Origin: Colwellia hornerae
GTDB taxonomy: Bacteria; Pseudomonadota; Gammaproteobacteria; Enterobacterales; Alteromonadaceae
Reading direction: 5' to 3'
DNA: 64,000 bases
NCBI RefSeq assembly: GCF_007954355.1
Contig: NZ_VOLR01000014.1
Coordinates: 1 to 64,000 of the forward strand
Notes under the pieces: generated by a model
Database searches by the model: none
The model's input: the letters and a program-made list of their open reading frames with translations, nothing else
Told to the model about the DNA's origin: nothing
Part shown: positions 1 to 10,686 of the stretch, piece after piece
How positions within the stretch are numbered: position 1 is the first letter of the stretch
Layout of the letters: every line of letters begins with the position of its first letter
Translations under genes and position numbers: made by a program

Positions 1-1057
<1,057 letters not shown>

Positions 1058-1128
1058 TACTTACGGCATAGTTTTGATGCCCGACTGCACTATGTAAAAA
1101 CTAATAAAAATAAGAGTATGGCCATTTT

Positions 1129-1827
1129 ATGATCCATTTTAATAATGTCAGTAAAACCTATCCTGGTGGCTTTTTAGCACTTAAGAATGTCAGCTTTGAG
1201 TTAGCTGCAGGTGAAATGGCATTTTTAACCGGACACTCAGGAGCGGGGAAAAGCACACTCTTAAAGCTGATGAGCTTAATGGAAAAACCGACCAGTGGTA
1301 AAATCCAAATTAATGGTAGTGAAATATCAAATATCAAATATAAAGATATTCCTTATGCTCGTCGAAAAATAGGAATGATTTTTCAAAATCATAACCTATT
1401 AATGGACAGAACTATTTTTGACAATGTTGCGCTACCTTTAGTTATTGAAGGGTATAGCCACAAAGAAACCCGCAAACGTGTTGAAGCGGCACTAGATAAA
1501 GTCCATTTAAGTGATAAATTACGCTGTTTTCCTAATATGTTGTCAGGTGGCGAGCAACAACGGGTCGGTATTGCCCGAGCATTGGTAAATAAGCCATTAA
1601 TCTTGCTTGCTGATGAGCCTACGGGGAACTTAGATCCTAAACTCTCCTTAGATATTATTCGCTTGTTTGAAGAGTTTAATGATTTTGGCGTTACCGTACT
1701 CATTGCCACACACGATCTGGGTCTGATTGCTAGAATGAAATACAGAACGTTGACGCTAAAGCAAGGCTCTATGATCACCGATGGTATTGTTGAAGGTTTA
1801 CAAGTTAGGCATGAAAACAATGAATAA
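1129..1827 (+). CDS. ftsE: FtsE, cell-division ABC ATPase
   Basis: ATPase of the FtsEX divisome complex, which couples septal peptidoglycan hydrolysis to division. The 232-residue product shows Walker A GHSGAGKST near residue 35, the ABC signature LSGGEQQRVGIARAL and Walker B LILLADEPTGNLD, all intact. The length is normal for FtsE. It sits between ftsY and ftsX and overlaps the start of ftsX, which suggests translational coupling. An AAGAG Shine-Dalgarno-like stretch lies about a dozen bases before the ATG; the ATG at 1118 is in another frame and stops at once. Confidence 0.97.
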   Translation: MIHFNNVSKTYPGGFLALKNVSFELAAGEMAFLTGHSGAGKSTLLKLMSLMEKPTSGKIQINGSEISNIKYKDIPYARRKIGMIFQNHNLLMDRTIFDNVALPLVIEGYSHKETRKRVEAALDKVHLSDKLRCFPNMLSGGEQQRVGIARALVNKPLILLADEPTGNLDPKLSLDIIRLFEEFNDFGVTVLIATHDLGLIARMKYRTLTLKQGSMITDGIVEGLQVRHENNE

Positions 1828-2797
1828 ATCTTCCCGCTTTGGCCAACCTGCACAGAAATTAAGTTTTGCAGCAAAAATAACTGCACGATTAATTCGACAT
1901 GTCCAACAAGCGGTTGGTAGTTTAGGTGATTTATGGCGCACCCCTTTCACCTCAATCATGACAGTTTTAGTGTTAGGTATCAGTTTGACCTTACCTGCCA
2001 CATTACATTTATTTGTCAAAAATGCTAAGGCGATCAGTGAACAGTGGGATACCGCCTCAGAAATTAGCTTGTTTTTGAAGTTGTCTGTTACTGATAAAGC
2101 GGCACAAAATTTAGTCCATAGAATTGAACTTTATCCTGAGGTCGCCAAGGTTACTTACATTTCGGCAGACAAAGCTTTAGAAGAGTTTAAAACGTTATCT
2201 GGTTTTGGACAGGCGCTAGAATATTTAGATAAAAATCCTCTACCGGCAACACTGTTAGTGACCCCAACAACACGTGCTAGTCAAACACAAGCGGCCGGTG
2301 AGTTGTTATTAAAATTAGAAAAAGAACGAGAGGTTCAGCAAGGAAAGTTAGATCTTGAATGGCTTTCTCGACTAGAGGCTATTGCTAAACTCATTGAAGA
2401 TATCGTGGTGGGTATTGGTGCCTTGCTATGTTTGTCTGTAGTGCTTATTATCGGCAACACCATACGGTTAGCTATTTTAAATCAAAAAGACGCGATTGCG
2501 GTGATGAAACTTGTTGGTGCAACTGATAGCTTCATTCAACGGCCTTTTTTATATGCGGGTCTCTGGTATGGTGTCTTGGGTGGTGTGGTTTCCTGCATAT
2601 GTGTGGCTATACTCGCTAAATACTTATCGGGAGCTCTCTCTGAATTAACAAATTTATACCAGAGCAATTTTACCATTAGCGGCTTAAGCTTTGTAGAAGC
2701 GATGACACTGATATTATTGGCCGTTATACTTGGCTTGTCAGGAAGTTATATTTCAGTGCGTAAACATATTCGTGCGATAGAGCCTACTGCAGATTAA
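1811..2797 (+). CDS. ftsX: FtsX, cell-division permease-like protein
   Basis: Membrane partner of FtsE. The product is about 328 residues with a cytoplasmic N-terminus, a first membrane span (FTSIMTVLVLGISLTLPATL), a long periplasmic loop and three C-terminal spans, the FtsX/MacB fold. The frame is open further up to 1781, but the ATGs at 1811 and 1820 overlap the end of ftsE by only 17 or 8 bases and fit the family better; 1811 is chosen, without a clear ribosome site to decide. It ends 21 bases before the convergent EAL-HDOD gene. No internal terminator separates it from ftsE. Confidence 0.94.
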   Translation: MKTMNKSSRFGQPAQKLSFAAKITARLIRHVQQAVGSLGDLWRTPFTSIMTVLVLGISLTLPATLHLFVKNAKAISEQWDTASEISLFLKLSVTDKAAQNLVHRIELYPEVAKVTYISADKALEEFKTLSGFGQALEYLDKNPLPATLLVTPTTRASQTQAAGELLLKLEKEREVQQGKLDLEWLSRLEAIAKLIEDIVVGIGALLCLSVVLIIGNTIRLAILNQKDAIAVMKLVGATDSFIQRPFLYAGLWYGVLGGVVSCICVAILAKYLSGALSELTNLYQSNFTISGLSFVEAMTLILLAVILGLSGSYISVRKHIRAIEPTAD

Positions 2798-2818
2798 TAA
2801 AGTCTACTTACTATAGGT

Positions 2819-4036
2819 TTAAGTGCCACTGCTAAGCATTTCGTCTGCCCATGACAGTGAGTCTTTATAAGCTTGAAAACAAATCTCACTATCTAAGGTA
2901 ATTGTGTTGGCAATTTTTTCAGCTTCTGCCCATAAGCCTTGTTCTATCTTTCTCACTAACGACAGATAATCGCCAAGGTCGCACTGCTCGCTTCTTAATG
3001 CTGACTTTATACCTTCATGAATAGGTAACACCCCCAGTACATATTCTAATTCATGATCTAAAATACCATCGATTAACGATAATATTCCGGTGAGAAAAGC
3101 TTTAGGGGGATTTTCATTTTCAAAGCGAGAAAGGGCTATTTTTTCACAGAACTTAGCTCTAACTAAAGAAAGACGCATAATCTCTGGGTTTTTATCTGAG
3201 CTCAAATCTGACAGCGCAAGCAAAGCAATGAATTTTTTCAGTTCAACTTGTCCGATGTATGCAAGAGCATGTTTTAATGATGTTATTTCTTGGCTACTGC
3301 CATAGGTAGGGCTATTGATAAAACGCAGTAATTTATAGGTTAAGCCGGGGTCAATGGCAAAAATTTCACTGATTTTGTCAATGTTTAACTCTATTTGACT
3401 CGCTTGGCTGATCAGTTCGAGGATATTTTGTTTTGCGGTAGTAATTTTACGCTGTTTAAGCATTTCTGGCCTAGCAAAAAAATAACCTTGAAAAAGTGTA
3501 AAACCGAGCATTTTTAATCGTTCAAATTGTTGTGAGGTTTCTACTTTTTCCGCTAATAGCGTTACATTTAGTCCGGCAAGCTTTCTGACCAGCTTGCTAA
3601 TTTCTATAATAGAAAACTGCAGGACATCAATTTTGATAATATCAATGATTGGGTAAAATGGAGCCCATTTTTCATCAAAATCAAAATCGTCTAAGGCGAG
3701 TTTATAACCTTTCTCATAAAGTGATTGGCAAGCGGCTAATAGTTGAGGGGTTACTGGAACGTCTTCTAAAATTTCTAATACCACGTTTTTGGGATCGAGG
3801 AAGCTGGGAAAGTGAAAAATCAAGGTATCGGCATGAAAGTTAATATAAGCGGGTAAATCACCAGTAATTTGCTCTATTCCTAAGGTTAAATGGTTGTTAG
3901 TCAGTATGTTAGATGTTGCTTGATTGGGATCAATGTCAGGAAAACTGTTACTTTTTCCATCGCGAAAAAGCAACTCATAGGCCACAACATTCTGTTTAAT
4001 ATCTAAGATTGGCTGACGAGCAACATATGAGTACAA
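2819..4036 (-). CDS. EAL-HDOD signalling protein (YuxH/CdgJ-like)
   Basis: The 405-residue protein has an N-terminal EAL-like domain (about 1-200, beginning YVARQPILDIKQNVVAYELLFRD is split here as YVARQPILD then YELLFRD) and a C-terminal HDOD domain (about 200-395). The catalytic EAL motif is replaced by YELLFR and the downstream DDF region is only partly kept, so phosphodiesterase activity is unlikely. Proteins of this architecture, such as Vibrio CdgJ, affect motility without clear c-di-GMP hydrolysis. It is convergent with ftsX and divergent from rpoH. Family assignment is firm; the role here is inferred. Confidence 0.88.
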   Translation of the reverse strand: MYSYVARQPILDIKQNVVAYELLFRDGKSNSFPDIDPNQATSNILTNNHLTLGIEQITGDLPAYINFHADTLIFHFPSFLDPKNVVLEILEDVPVTPQLLAACQSLYEKGYKLALDDFDFDEKWAPFYPIIDIIKIDVLQFSIIEISKLVRKLAGLNVTLLAEKVETSQQFERLKMLGFTLFQGYFFARPEMLKQRKITTAKQNILELISQASQIELNIDKISEIFAIDPGLTYKLLRFINSPTYGSSQEITSLKHALAYIGQVELKKFIALLALSDLSSDKNPEIMRLSLVRAKFCEKIALSRFENENPPKAFLTGILSLIDGILDHELEYVLGVLPIHEGIKSALRSEQCDLGDYLSLVRKIEQGLWAEAEKIANTITLDSEICFQAYKDSLSWADEMLSSGT

Positions 4037-4347
4037 ATTGTAACCCTCTAAAATTCATTTATAAGCTAATTAAATAGGTAAAGTCATAGCCACATCCTTG
4101 TTGAACTACTTGTTGATAAAAAATAAGTTATTGTTTTTTATATTATAAGTGTTTATTTCTGCTTTTATGTTAACAAATATACACAAAAAAAGCAGATAAA
4201 TTTACAGGACTGAGTTGTTTCGTCTTGTGTTGTAAGGTAATGTGTGATGCGTTGCTCGCCTACACGGTTGATGTATGCTATTATAGCGGGCTAGAAAGTT
4301 AAGAATTTTTTAAGAGTTATTAAAGAGCGATAAAGAGGGGTTTTAAA
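4037..4347. promoter_or_regulatory. Divergent control region between EAL-HDOD gene and rpoH
   Basis: This 311-base gap has no gene. It holds an inverted repeat, CTGCTTTT (4159-4166) and AAAAGCAG (4188-4195), of unknown role. A possible sigma70 promoter for rpoH is TTGCTC (4252-4257), 16 bases, TATGCT (4274-4279). An AGAGGGG ribosome site lies just before the rpoH start. I could not identify a sigma32 or sigmaE promoter by eye. Confidence 0.4.
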
Positions 4348-5211
4348 ATGAGTAAACCGATACAATCAATGGCGCTAACGGTTCCACGTAGCGGTAGTAT
4401 TGAATCTTACATGCAGTCTGCTTACGGCATTCCAATGCTTACTGCACAGCGTGAGAATGAACTCGCCACTCGTTTATATTCAGAAAATGATTTACAAGCG
4501 GCACAAGAGCTTATTATGTCGCATTTACGTTTTGTTATTCATGTAGCAAAAGGTTATGCAGGTTATGGTTTACCTCAAGCAGATTTAATTCAAGAAGGTA
4601 ACGTTGGTTTAATGAAAGCTGTTAAGCGTTTTAATCCAGAAGTGGGTGTTCGCTTGGTTTCGTTTGCTGTTCATTGGATAAAAGCTGAAATTCATGAGTT
4701 CGTGTTACGTAATTGGCGTATTGTTAAAGTGGCAACGACCAAAGCACAACGCAAATTGTTTTTTAACCTACGTAAAAATAAAAAGCGTTTAGGTTGGTTT
4801 AGTAACGACGAAATTAATAATGTTGCAGAGACACTGGGTGTTACACCTAAAGACGTTTTAGAGATGGAATCTAGAATGAGTAATCAAGATCAGGCTTTTG
4901 AGCTGTCATCTGATGATGTTGATAACTCTGCCGGTGGAGGTTACTCGCCTGCATTGTATCTTGAAGATCATCAGTCAGATCTCGCTGTTCAGGTTGAAGA
5001 CGAAGATCACTCTGCTCATGCTAATAAACGTTTATCTAATGCCTTAGTGATTCTTGATGAGCGCAGTCAAGATATTATAAGAACTCGTTGGTTAACTGAA
5101 GATAAAACGACACTACAAGATTTAGCCAATAAATATCATATTTCGGCAGAACGTGTCAGACAGCTAGAAAAAAATGCCCTTAATAAACTTAAAGGCTCAA
5201 TGGCTGCTTAG
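4348..5211 (+). CDS. rpoH: RNA polymerase sigma-32 (heat-shock sigma factor)
   Basis: Directs RNA polymerase to heat-shock promoters. The 287-residue protein has region 2 ([49 protein letters not shown]) and region 4 with a helix-turn-helix near the C-terminus ([20 protein letters not shown]). The stretch QRKLFFNLR is the RpoH box that separates sigma32 from other group 3 sigmas. Its place just downstream of ftsYEX is the classical one, although here the inserted EAL-HDOD gene separates them. A strong terminator follows. Confidence 0.97.
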   Translation: MSKPIQSMALTVPRSGSIESYMQSAYGIPMLTAQRENELATRLYSENDLQAAQELIMSHLRFVIHVAKGYAGYGLPQADLIQEGNVGLMKAVKRFNPEVGVRLVSFAVHWIKAEIHEFVLRNWRIVKVATTKAQRKLFFNLRKNKKRLGWFSNDEINNVAETLGVTPKDVLEMESRMSNQDQAFELSSDDVDNSAGGGYSPALYLEDHQSDLAVQVEDEDHSAHANKRLSNALVILDERSQDIIRTRWLTEDKTTLQDLANKYHISAERVRQLEKNALNKLKGSMAA

Positions 5212-5235
5212 TTATTAAATATCGTCTGTCATAAT

Positions 5236-5263
5236 AAAAAAACCGACGACAGTCGGTTTTTTT
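5236..5263 (+). terminator. Rho-independent terminator of rpoH
   Basis: Arms AAACCGAC and GTCGGTTT (loop GACA) are followed by a run of seven T. It begins 25 bases after the rpoH stop. Confidence 0.92.
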
Positions 5264-5501
5264 ATGGCTGTTTTTGTCGATTTGACCTTTTGATTATTGG
5301 TATTAGTTTGTTTTAGTTAATTGAACCGTTATTGCCTCTATTTTCGATCAAATTAGCGTAATTCCTCAACTGTGGTGTATAAAAAGCATACATATACTGT
5401 ATTGATCTTAACAATTCAAATAAGGTACTAGCCAAGTGATATTAATTTGGTAGACTAAACGCTTAAAAATAATACTAATAACTAAATATGGAATCGCCTT
5501 G

Positions 5502-8132
5502 ATGGAATCAAAGGCAAAGGAAGATATTCTGGCATTACGTCAGCTTCCAAAATTAAAGTCTCTACTTAAAAAGTATCGGCAAGTTAAAACCATGCAATCG
5601 GGGTTGTTGCAGTTGTCTGAATTGGCAAGCACAGTTACCGATATGGCAGCGTTTTATGCTGAGCTTAAATCGGTGATTAAAACCTTATTAATTACCGATA
5701 GTTTTCATATCACCTTGATCAACTCAAAGCATAATCTCGAACTTGCCCATTGCCACAACCCTGAAGAAATTCGTTTACATGATCATTTAAAAGTTGCTGA
5801 TTGGCGAAAATGCCTAACAGGTATGGTTTTTGAAAATGAAAAACCTATGCACTGTTCTGCCAAAGAACGTATGGCATTAGCAAAATCAGGTAATATTTTT
5901 CTCTATGGTTCATCGTGTATTGATTGGCTTGGTGTACCTCTTAGGCGTGGCAGTCAAGTTATTGGTGTTTTAGCCTTACAAAGTTACGATGATAAACTTT
6001 ATTTTGATGAATCTGACTGTCAGTTGCTTGAGTTTATTGGCCTACACTTAGTGACAGCGATCGATCGTGTTCGTAGTCGTGAGTTATTAGAGCAAAGTAT
6101 TTTACAGCGTACAGAAAAGCTGACCGAAACGAATAAGCAGTTACAAATTGAAATTGCCGAGCGAAAAAAAGCGGTAAAAATGCATAAAGCCTTATTATCA
6201 ATTTCAGAAATTACCGCTAATTCACAAGATATTGACTGCTTCTATCGAGCTATTCATCAAGAAATAAACACCCTATTACCGGCAAAAAACTTATATATTG
6301 CCCTGTTAGATAATAGTGATAGCAAAGATCACTCTATAGTGACCTTTCCCTATTATGACGATGAAAAAGTACATTCTCCTCTACCAAGAATGCTAGGTTA
6401 CGGTTTAACCGAATTGGCAATTAAAGCTGCCGCGCCGACTTTAATTGCGGAAGGTGAAGTATTTTATTTATCCGAACAAGGTAAGATAACAAGTGAACCA
6501 CTGACCTTAGATTATCCTGAACATAAAATGCCACAAGCATGGCTTGCTGCGCCATTAATGGAAGATGGAAAAATATTTGGCATTTTAGCTATTCAGCATT
6601 ACCAAGATTCGCAAGCCTATCAACAGAGTGATTTAAAACTTATTCGTTTTATTAGCCAGCATGTTGATACCGCTATTTTGCGCAAACGCTCACAAGCTGA
6701 AATTAAAAAGCATCACGAAAAATTAGAGAAAACGGTTAATCAACGCACTCAAGAACTACAAGCAAGTAATTTAAATTTGCGTATGCAAATTGATGAAAGA
6801 CGTAAAGCTGAAGCGCAACTTTACTATCAAGCACACCACGATGGGCTGACGAAATTGCCCAATAGAGCGATGTTTTCAGACCGATTGAGCTACGCACTGC
6901 GACATTTAAAGCGCCATCCAGAACAAGGGTTTGCGGTGTTATTTATCGACTTAGATCGCTTCAAAATGATCAACGATACACTGGGACACCATGCTGGAGA
7001 CGAATTTCTTATTGAGATTGCGTTAAGGTTGCAAGACTGTGTCAGAGATAACGATATTTTGGCGCGTTTAGGTGGAGATGAATTTGTTATTTTGCTCGAT
7101 TCACTGCAATGCCAAGGTGACATTGAAGAAGTCGCCTCACGCATTATTACCGCTATTGCCAAACCCTTTAGTTTAGGTGGCCATACACTTTACTCTAATG
7201 CCAGTATAGGTATTGCACAATGCAGTGATCATTATAAAGATTCTCATGAGATTTTACGTGATGCTGATGCTGCCATGTATCAAGCAAAAAACTTGGGTCG
7301 CGGTCGTTATGTTTTTTTCGATGAAAGTATGCGAGAACAACTTATGGCAAGTATGACTTTAGAGCAAGAGTTGCGTGTTGCGATTATTGAGAGCCAGTTT
7401 GAACTGCATTATCAGCAAATATCAAACTTAACGCTAACTAATACTATTGGTTTTGAAGCCTTATTACGTTGGCAGCACCCAACTAAAGGCCTATTAACAC
7501 CAAGCGAATTTTTATACATGGCTGAAGAAACGGGCATGATATTAGACATTGAAGCTTGGGTTATTAAAGAAGTGAGTGAACAATTAAAAAGCTGGCGACA
7601 AAGTAGCGAGTATTTTAATGCTTTTATCGGTATTAACTTATCGGGACGTCACTTAGTTCAGGCCAATCAGCTCAATAAATTGATCAAGCAAATTAAAGAC
7701 GCTGGCATAGAGCCACATCGCTTAATTCTCGAATTTAACGAGTCCGCATTTGCGCAACAAAGTGAGTTAGCCCTGAAAAATTTACGTCGATTAAAAGATT
7801 TTGGCGTTAAACTTGCCCTTGATGACTACGGTGCTGGTTCATCGTCATTAAATTTCTTGCACAACTACCCTTTTGAATTTATCAAACTCGACAGAAGCTT
7901 TGTCCGTACACTGAATACTAATAATAAAAATTTATCGTTAGTAAAGGCTTTGCATGATCTCGGCAGTAATTTTGGTTATCATTTAGTCGCTGAAGGGATA
8001 GAGTCAGAAGAAATGTTGAAAAAGCTGCAGAACGCTGGTTGTGAGTTTGGTCAGGGTTTTCATATTAGTCGACCAGTAAAAATGCCGCGAATCATGGCTG
8101 AAAATGAAGCCATACTTGAAGTGAACGGCTAA
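5502..8132 (+). CDS. GAF-GAF-GGDEF-EAL bifunctional c-di-GMP protein
   Basis: A soluble sensor of about 876 residues with two GAF-like domains (about 40-190 and 235-395), each followed by a coiled coil, then GGDEF (about 440-600) and EAL (about 615-865). GGDEF is intact (LARLGGDEF near residue 524) and preceded by RDND at the inhibitory I-site position. EAL is also intact (GFEALLRW near 650, DDYGAG near 774). Both cyclase and phosphodiesterase activity are therefore possible. The frame is open one codon earlier (TTG at 5499), but the ATG at 5502 is preferred. It is the longest gene here and stands alone, convergent with the next one. The GAF ligand cannot be read from sequence. Confidence 0.92.
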   Translation: MESKAKEDILALRQLPKLKSLLKKYRQVKTMQSGLLQLSELASTVTDMAAFYAELKSVIKTLLITDSFHITLINSKHNLELAHCHNPEEIRLHDHLKVADWRKCLTGMVFENEKPMHCSAKERMALAKSGNIFLYGSSCIDWLGVPLRRGSQVIGVLALQSYDDKLYFDESDCQLLEFIGLHLVTAIDRVRSRELLEQSILQRTEKLTETNKQLQIEIAERKKAVKMHKALLSISEITANSQDIDCFYRAIHQEINTLLPAKNLYIALLDNSDSKDHSIVTFPYYDDEKVHSPLPRMLGYGLTELAIKAAAPTLIAEGEVFYLSEQGKITSEPLTLDYPEHKMPQAWLAAPLMEDGKIFGILAIQHYQDSQAYQQSDLKLIRFISQHVDTAILRKRSQAEIKKHHEKLEKTVNQRTQELQASNLNLRMQIDERRKAEAQLYYQAHHDGLTKLPNRAMFSDRLSYALRHLKRHPEQGFAVLFIDLDRFKMINDTLGHHAGDEFLIEIALRLQDCVRDNDILARLGGDEFVILLDSLQCQGDIEEVASRIITAIAKPFSLGGHTLYSNASIGIAQCSDHYKDSHEILRDADAAMYQAKNLGRGRYVFFDESMREQLMASMTLEQELRVAIIESQFELHYQQISNLTLTNTIGFEALLRWQHPTKGLLTPSEFLYMAEETGMILDIEAWVIKEVSEQLKSWRQSSEYFNAFIGINLSGRHLVQANQLNKLIKQIKDAGIEPHRLILEFNESAFAQQSELALKNLRRLKDFGVKLALDDYGAGSSSLNFLHNYPFEFIKLDRSFVRTLNTNNKNLSLVKALHDLGSNFGYHLVAEGIESEEMLKKLQNAGCEFGQGFHISRPVKMPRIMAENEAILEVNG

Positions 8133-8139
8133 CTATCAG

Positions 8140-9162
8140 TTATATTTTACTGAAAAAACCTTCTATGCGTAAAGCAATTCCGGGTGTAGTGGTATAGTTA
8201 TCCTCTTGGGACCATTCTAAAAAAGGTTCAACTTCAAAAAATAACCATTTTTCTAACGCATTGAATCGGTAACGATAACTTAGCGTATACTTGTCGGTAA
8301 AAAAACCATATTGACCATTACGCTCACCTTCAACTTGCAAACCAACAACTGATGCCGTTGTTGAATTTAATTGGTTTAATTGATAAAAGCCGTGTTTCCA
8401 TCGAATACCACTAAATGATTCAGAGCCACGAATAGTATAGTTGATTCTATATTGTGATTTTTCATTATATTGATAATTATATTCAAGAAATAATTTTGCA
8501 CCAAGACCATCACCTAAAAAGTAATAGGTTGAAGGTTCAACTTTAAAACCGTGCTTTTCATTGTAAGTATACAACTGGCGCTGGCGTACCTTTATAAAGA
8601 TATCACCGCCTGAAATTCCTAATCGAGTATCAACTAAGCTATCGCTCTTCTTTTTGACTACATAACGCAATGCTGCAGCGAAGCTCTCTTCATTTATTTC
8701 TGGGCGAGTACCAATGCCATCGAGCGGCAACTGGCCATCTTCAACATCATCTTCATCAGAAAGGATCAAGCTCATTTTGTCTTTAAAGTGGGGTAACTTT
8801 ACTTTTAATCGAAAACGAGAATCAAGCTCTGCCAAATGACGGGCTTTTGGGATCCAGCCAAAACGTATTTTTGCTGTTGCTTTAGGTTCAATTTGTTGAC
8901 TATCAATATCGGTAAAAAAACTATCAAACCAAGTCGCTGATTGATAAACAGAGTTAGCGATGGTGTCGTGTACTTCTTGACCCCAGTGATCGGGCACAAG
9001 CGTAGGCACGACATGCCTTTCTGGCTGTTTGATTGGTTTTACTATTTGCTTCTCAGTGTCACTGTCCATGTTTTGATCTTGTCTAGCATTACTTTGAAAA
9101 GTAGTGAAGGTAATGCTGATCATCAACAAGCAACTCAGATAAATAAGGTGCTTTTTCTGCAA
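8140..9162 (-). CDS. Exported protein of unknown function, probable outer-membrane beta-barrel
   Basis: I do not recognise this 340-residue protein. It starts with a signal peptide (KKHLIYLSCLLMISITFTTF, cleavage probably after SNA), followed by a polar linker rich in charged residues. The C-terminal 200 residues alternate aromatic/hydrophobic and polar positions (YRINYTIRG, YTLSYRYRF, WLFFEVEPFLEW), as in short antiparallel strands of a barrel. The last residues, IALRIEGFFSKI, give an amphipathic final strand but end in Ile rather than the usual Phe. It is convergent with the GGDEF-EAL gene and divergent from tatA, so it is probably transcribed alone. Confidence 0.7.
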   Translation of the reverse strand: MQKKHLIYLSCLLMISITFTTFQSNARQDQNMDSDTEKQIVKPIKQPERHVVPTLVPDHWGQEVHDTIANSVYQSATWFDSFFTDIDSQQIEPKATAKIRFGWIPKARHLAELDSRFRLKVKLPHFKDKMSLILSDEDDVEDGQLPLDGIGTRPEINEESFAAALRYVVKKKSDSLVDTRLGISGGDIFIKVRQRQLYTYNEKHGFKVEPSTYYFLGDGLGAKLFLEYNYQYNEKSQYRINYTIRGSESFSGIRWKHGFYQLNQLNSTTASVVGLQVEGERNGQYGFFTDKYTLSYRYRFNALEKWLFFEVEPFLEWSQEDNYTTTPGIALRIEGFFSKI

Positions 9163-9254
9163 AGTTTGTCCTATCGCATTATTTTGTCTATCAAAGGATG
9201 ATTTTTCATTTTAAAACTTTATAATGAATCCATTCTAAATAATAGGGGTTTATC

Positions 9255-9494
9255 ATGGGAAATATGGGAATTTGGCAATTATTAATTGTTGCGGTTATTA
9301 TAGTGTTGTTATTTGGCACAAAAAAATTACGTAATCTAGGTGGGGATTTAGGTTCTGCCGTAAAAGGGTTTAAAAATGCTATGACTGATAGCAGCGCCAA
9401 AAAGGAAGAAGAAAGTGCAGAAAATATTGCTGATAAGTCTACTGCTGTCGATGCCGAAGAGAAAGTAAAAACAAAAGAAAAAGATCAGGCATAA
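9255..9494 (+). CDS. tatA: TatA, twin-arginine translocase pore subunit
   Basis: Small membrane protein that forms the Tat translocation path for folded proteins. At 79 residues it has one N-terminal span ([20 protein letters not shown]), the FGTKKL hinge, an amphipathic helix ([15 protein letters not shown]) and a charged C-tail. The start is preceded by an AGGGG ribosome site. It is the first gene of tatABC, with tatB three bases on. Confidence 0.96.
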   Translation: MGNMGIWQLLIVAVIIVLLFGTKKLRNLGGDLGSAVKGFKNAMTDSSAKKEEESAENIADKSTAVDAEEKVKTKEKDQA

Positions 9495-9497
9495 GCG

Positions 9498-9917
9498 ATG
9501 TTTGATATTGGCTTTTGGGAGCTGTCGCTGATTGCGATAATAGGTATGATCGTTTTAGGTCCAGAGCGTTTACCTGTTGCTATTCGTACGGTTCGCAGCT
9601 GGATAAGTGGTGTTCGTAAGTTTAGTGACAGTGTGAAAACTGAGCTTACTGAAGAATTACGTATTCAAGAATTACATGCTAATTTGAAAAAAGCAGAACA
9701 AGCGGATATGAAAAATCTCTCACCTGAGATTGCAGAATCATTAAAAACCTTACAAGAAGCTGCTGAGATGGTCAATCGTCCTTATCAACTAGATAAAGGG
9801 CCTGAAAAAGTTGACTCACCAAGCATTGTCTCAGAAAATATTGAAAAGAGTGATAAGGTGACTGAAGAAACAACGGTCACTGCGAACCTTTCATCTTCAC
9901 AAGAAAATAAAAAGTAA
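9498..9917 (+). CDS. tatB: TatB, twin-arginine translocase substrate-binding subunit
   Basis: Partner of TatC in the twin-arginine signal receptor. The 139-residue protein starts [26 protein letters not shown], split by a Gly-Pro hinge (LGPERLP) that marks TatB, then an amphipathic helix and a long, acidic, variable tail. It lies between tatA and tatC with gaps of three and four bases. Confidence 0.96.
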   Translation: MFDIGFWELSLIAIIGMIVLGPERLPVAIRTVRSWISGVRKFSDSVKTELTEELRIQELHANLKKAEQADMKNLSPEIAESLKTLQEAAEMVNRPYQLDKGPEKVDSPSIVSENIEKSDKVTEETTVTANLSSSQENKK

Positions 9918-9921
9918 CACC

Positions 9922-10665
9922 ATGAATTCATCTTCAGCCAGTAGCTATACTTTATTTGATCATTTACTCGAATTACGCAGCCGATTATTGAACGTTGTAG
10001 TGGGAGTATTGATTGTCTTTTTAGGTTTGTTTTATTTCGCTAATGAGATTTATGAATATGTTTCCAAACCCTTAATGGAAACCTTACCTGAAGGGGGGCA
10101 AATGATCGCAACAGATGTTGCCTCGTCATTCTTTGCTCCGTTTAAATTAACCATGGTGCTTTCTATATTTATCGCCATGCCATTTATTCTTTATCAAATT
10201 TGGGCTTTTGTCGCGCCTGGTCTATATAAAAATGAAAAACGCTTAGTTATTCCGTTGATGTTTGGCAGTACCTTGTTATTTTATAGTGGTATTGCTTTTG
10301 TTTATTATGTGGTCTTTCCAATAATTTTTGCTTTTTTTACTTCTGTCGCGCCTGAAGGGGTAAATATTGCAACGGACATTACCAGTTATTTAGATTTTGT
10401 TCTAAAATTATTCTTTGCCTTTGGAGTTGTTTTTGAAATACCCATTGTCATTATTTTACTGTGTTGGACCGGTTTTACCGATCCCGCCAGTTTACGTGCA
10501 AAAAGGCCCTATGTTGTCGTTGGTGCCTTTGTGGTTGGCATGTTATTAACACCGCCTGATATTATTTCACAAACATTACTGGCAGTACCTATGCTGTTAT
10601 TATTTGAATTAGGCGTTTTTATAGCGTCTATATACCAGAAAAAAAACGAATCTGAAGAAGCTTAG
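9922..10665 (+). CDS. tatC: TatC, twin-arginine signal-peptide receptor
   Basis: Polytopic core of the Tat translocase. At 247 residues it has the expected six spans and family motifs: [12 protein letters not shown] at the N-terminus, [29 protein letters not shown] in the first cytoplasmic loop and the [20 protein letters not shown] stretch near the end. It closes tatABC and is followed 21 bases later by tatD, as in E. coli. Confidence 0.97.
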   Translation: MNSSSASSYTLFDHLLELRSRLLNVVVGVLIVFLGLFYFANEIYEYVSKPLMETLPEGGQMIATDVASSFFAPFKLTMVLSIFIAMPFILYQIWAFVAPGLYKNEKRLVIPLMFGSTLLFYSGIAFVYYVVFPIIFAFFTSVAPEGVNIATDITSYLDFVLKLFFAFGVVFEIPIVIILLCWTGFTDPASLRAKRPYVVVGAFVVGMLLTPPDIISQTLLAVPMLLLFELGVFIASIYQKKNESEEA

Positions 10666-10686
10666 TTTGATGAAATTGGATAGCTA

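Noticed and set aside
1389-1886. 165-codon open frame on the minus strand inside ftsE
   Set aside because: Shadow of ftsE; the real gene on the other strand has intact ABC motifs.
5499-5501. TTG start of the GAF-GGDEF-EAL gene
   Set aside because: The next codon is ATG (5502), a more likely start; the difference is one residue.
8941-9201. 86-codon plus-strand ORF opposite the signal-peptide region of the exported protein
   Set aside because: Antisense to a longer gene with a clear signal peptide; no ribosome site.
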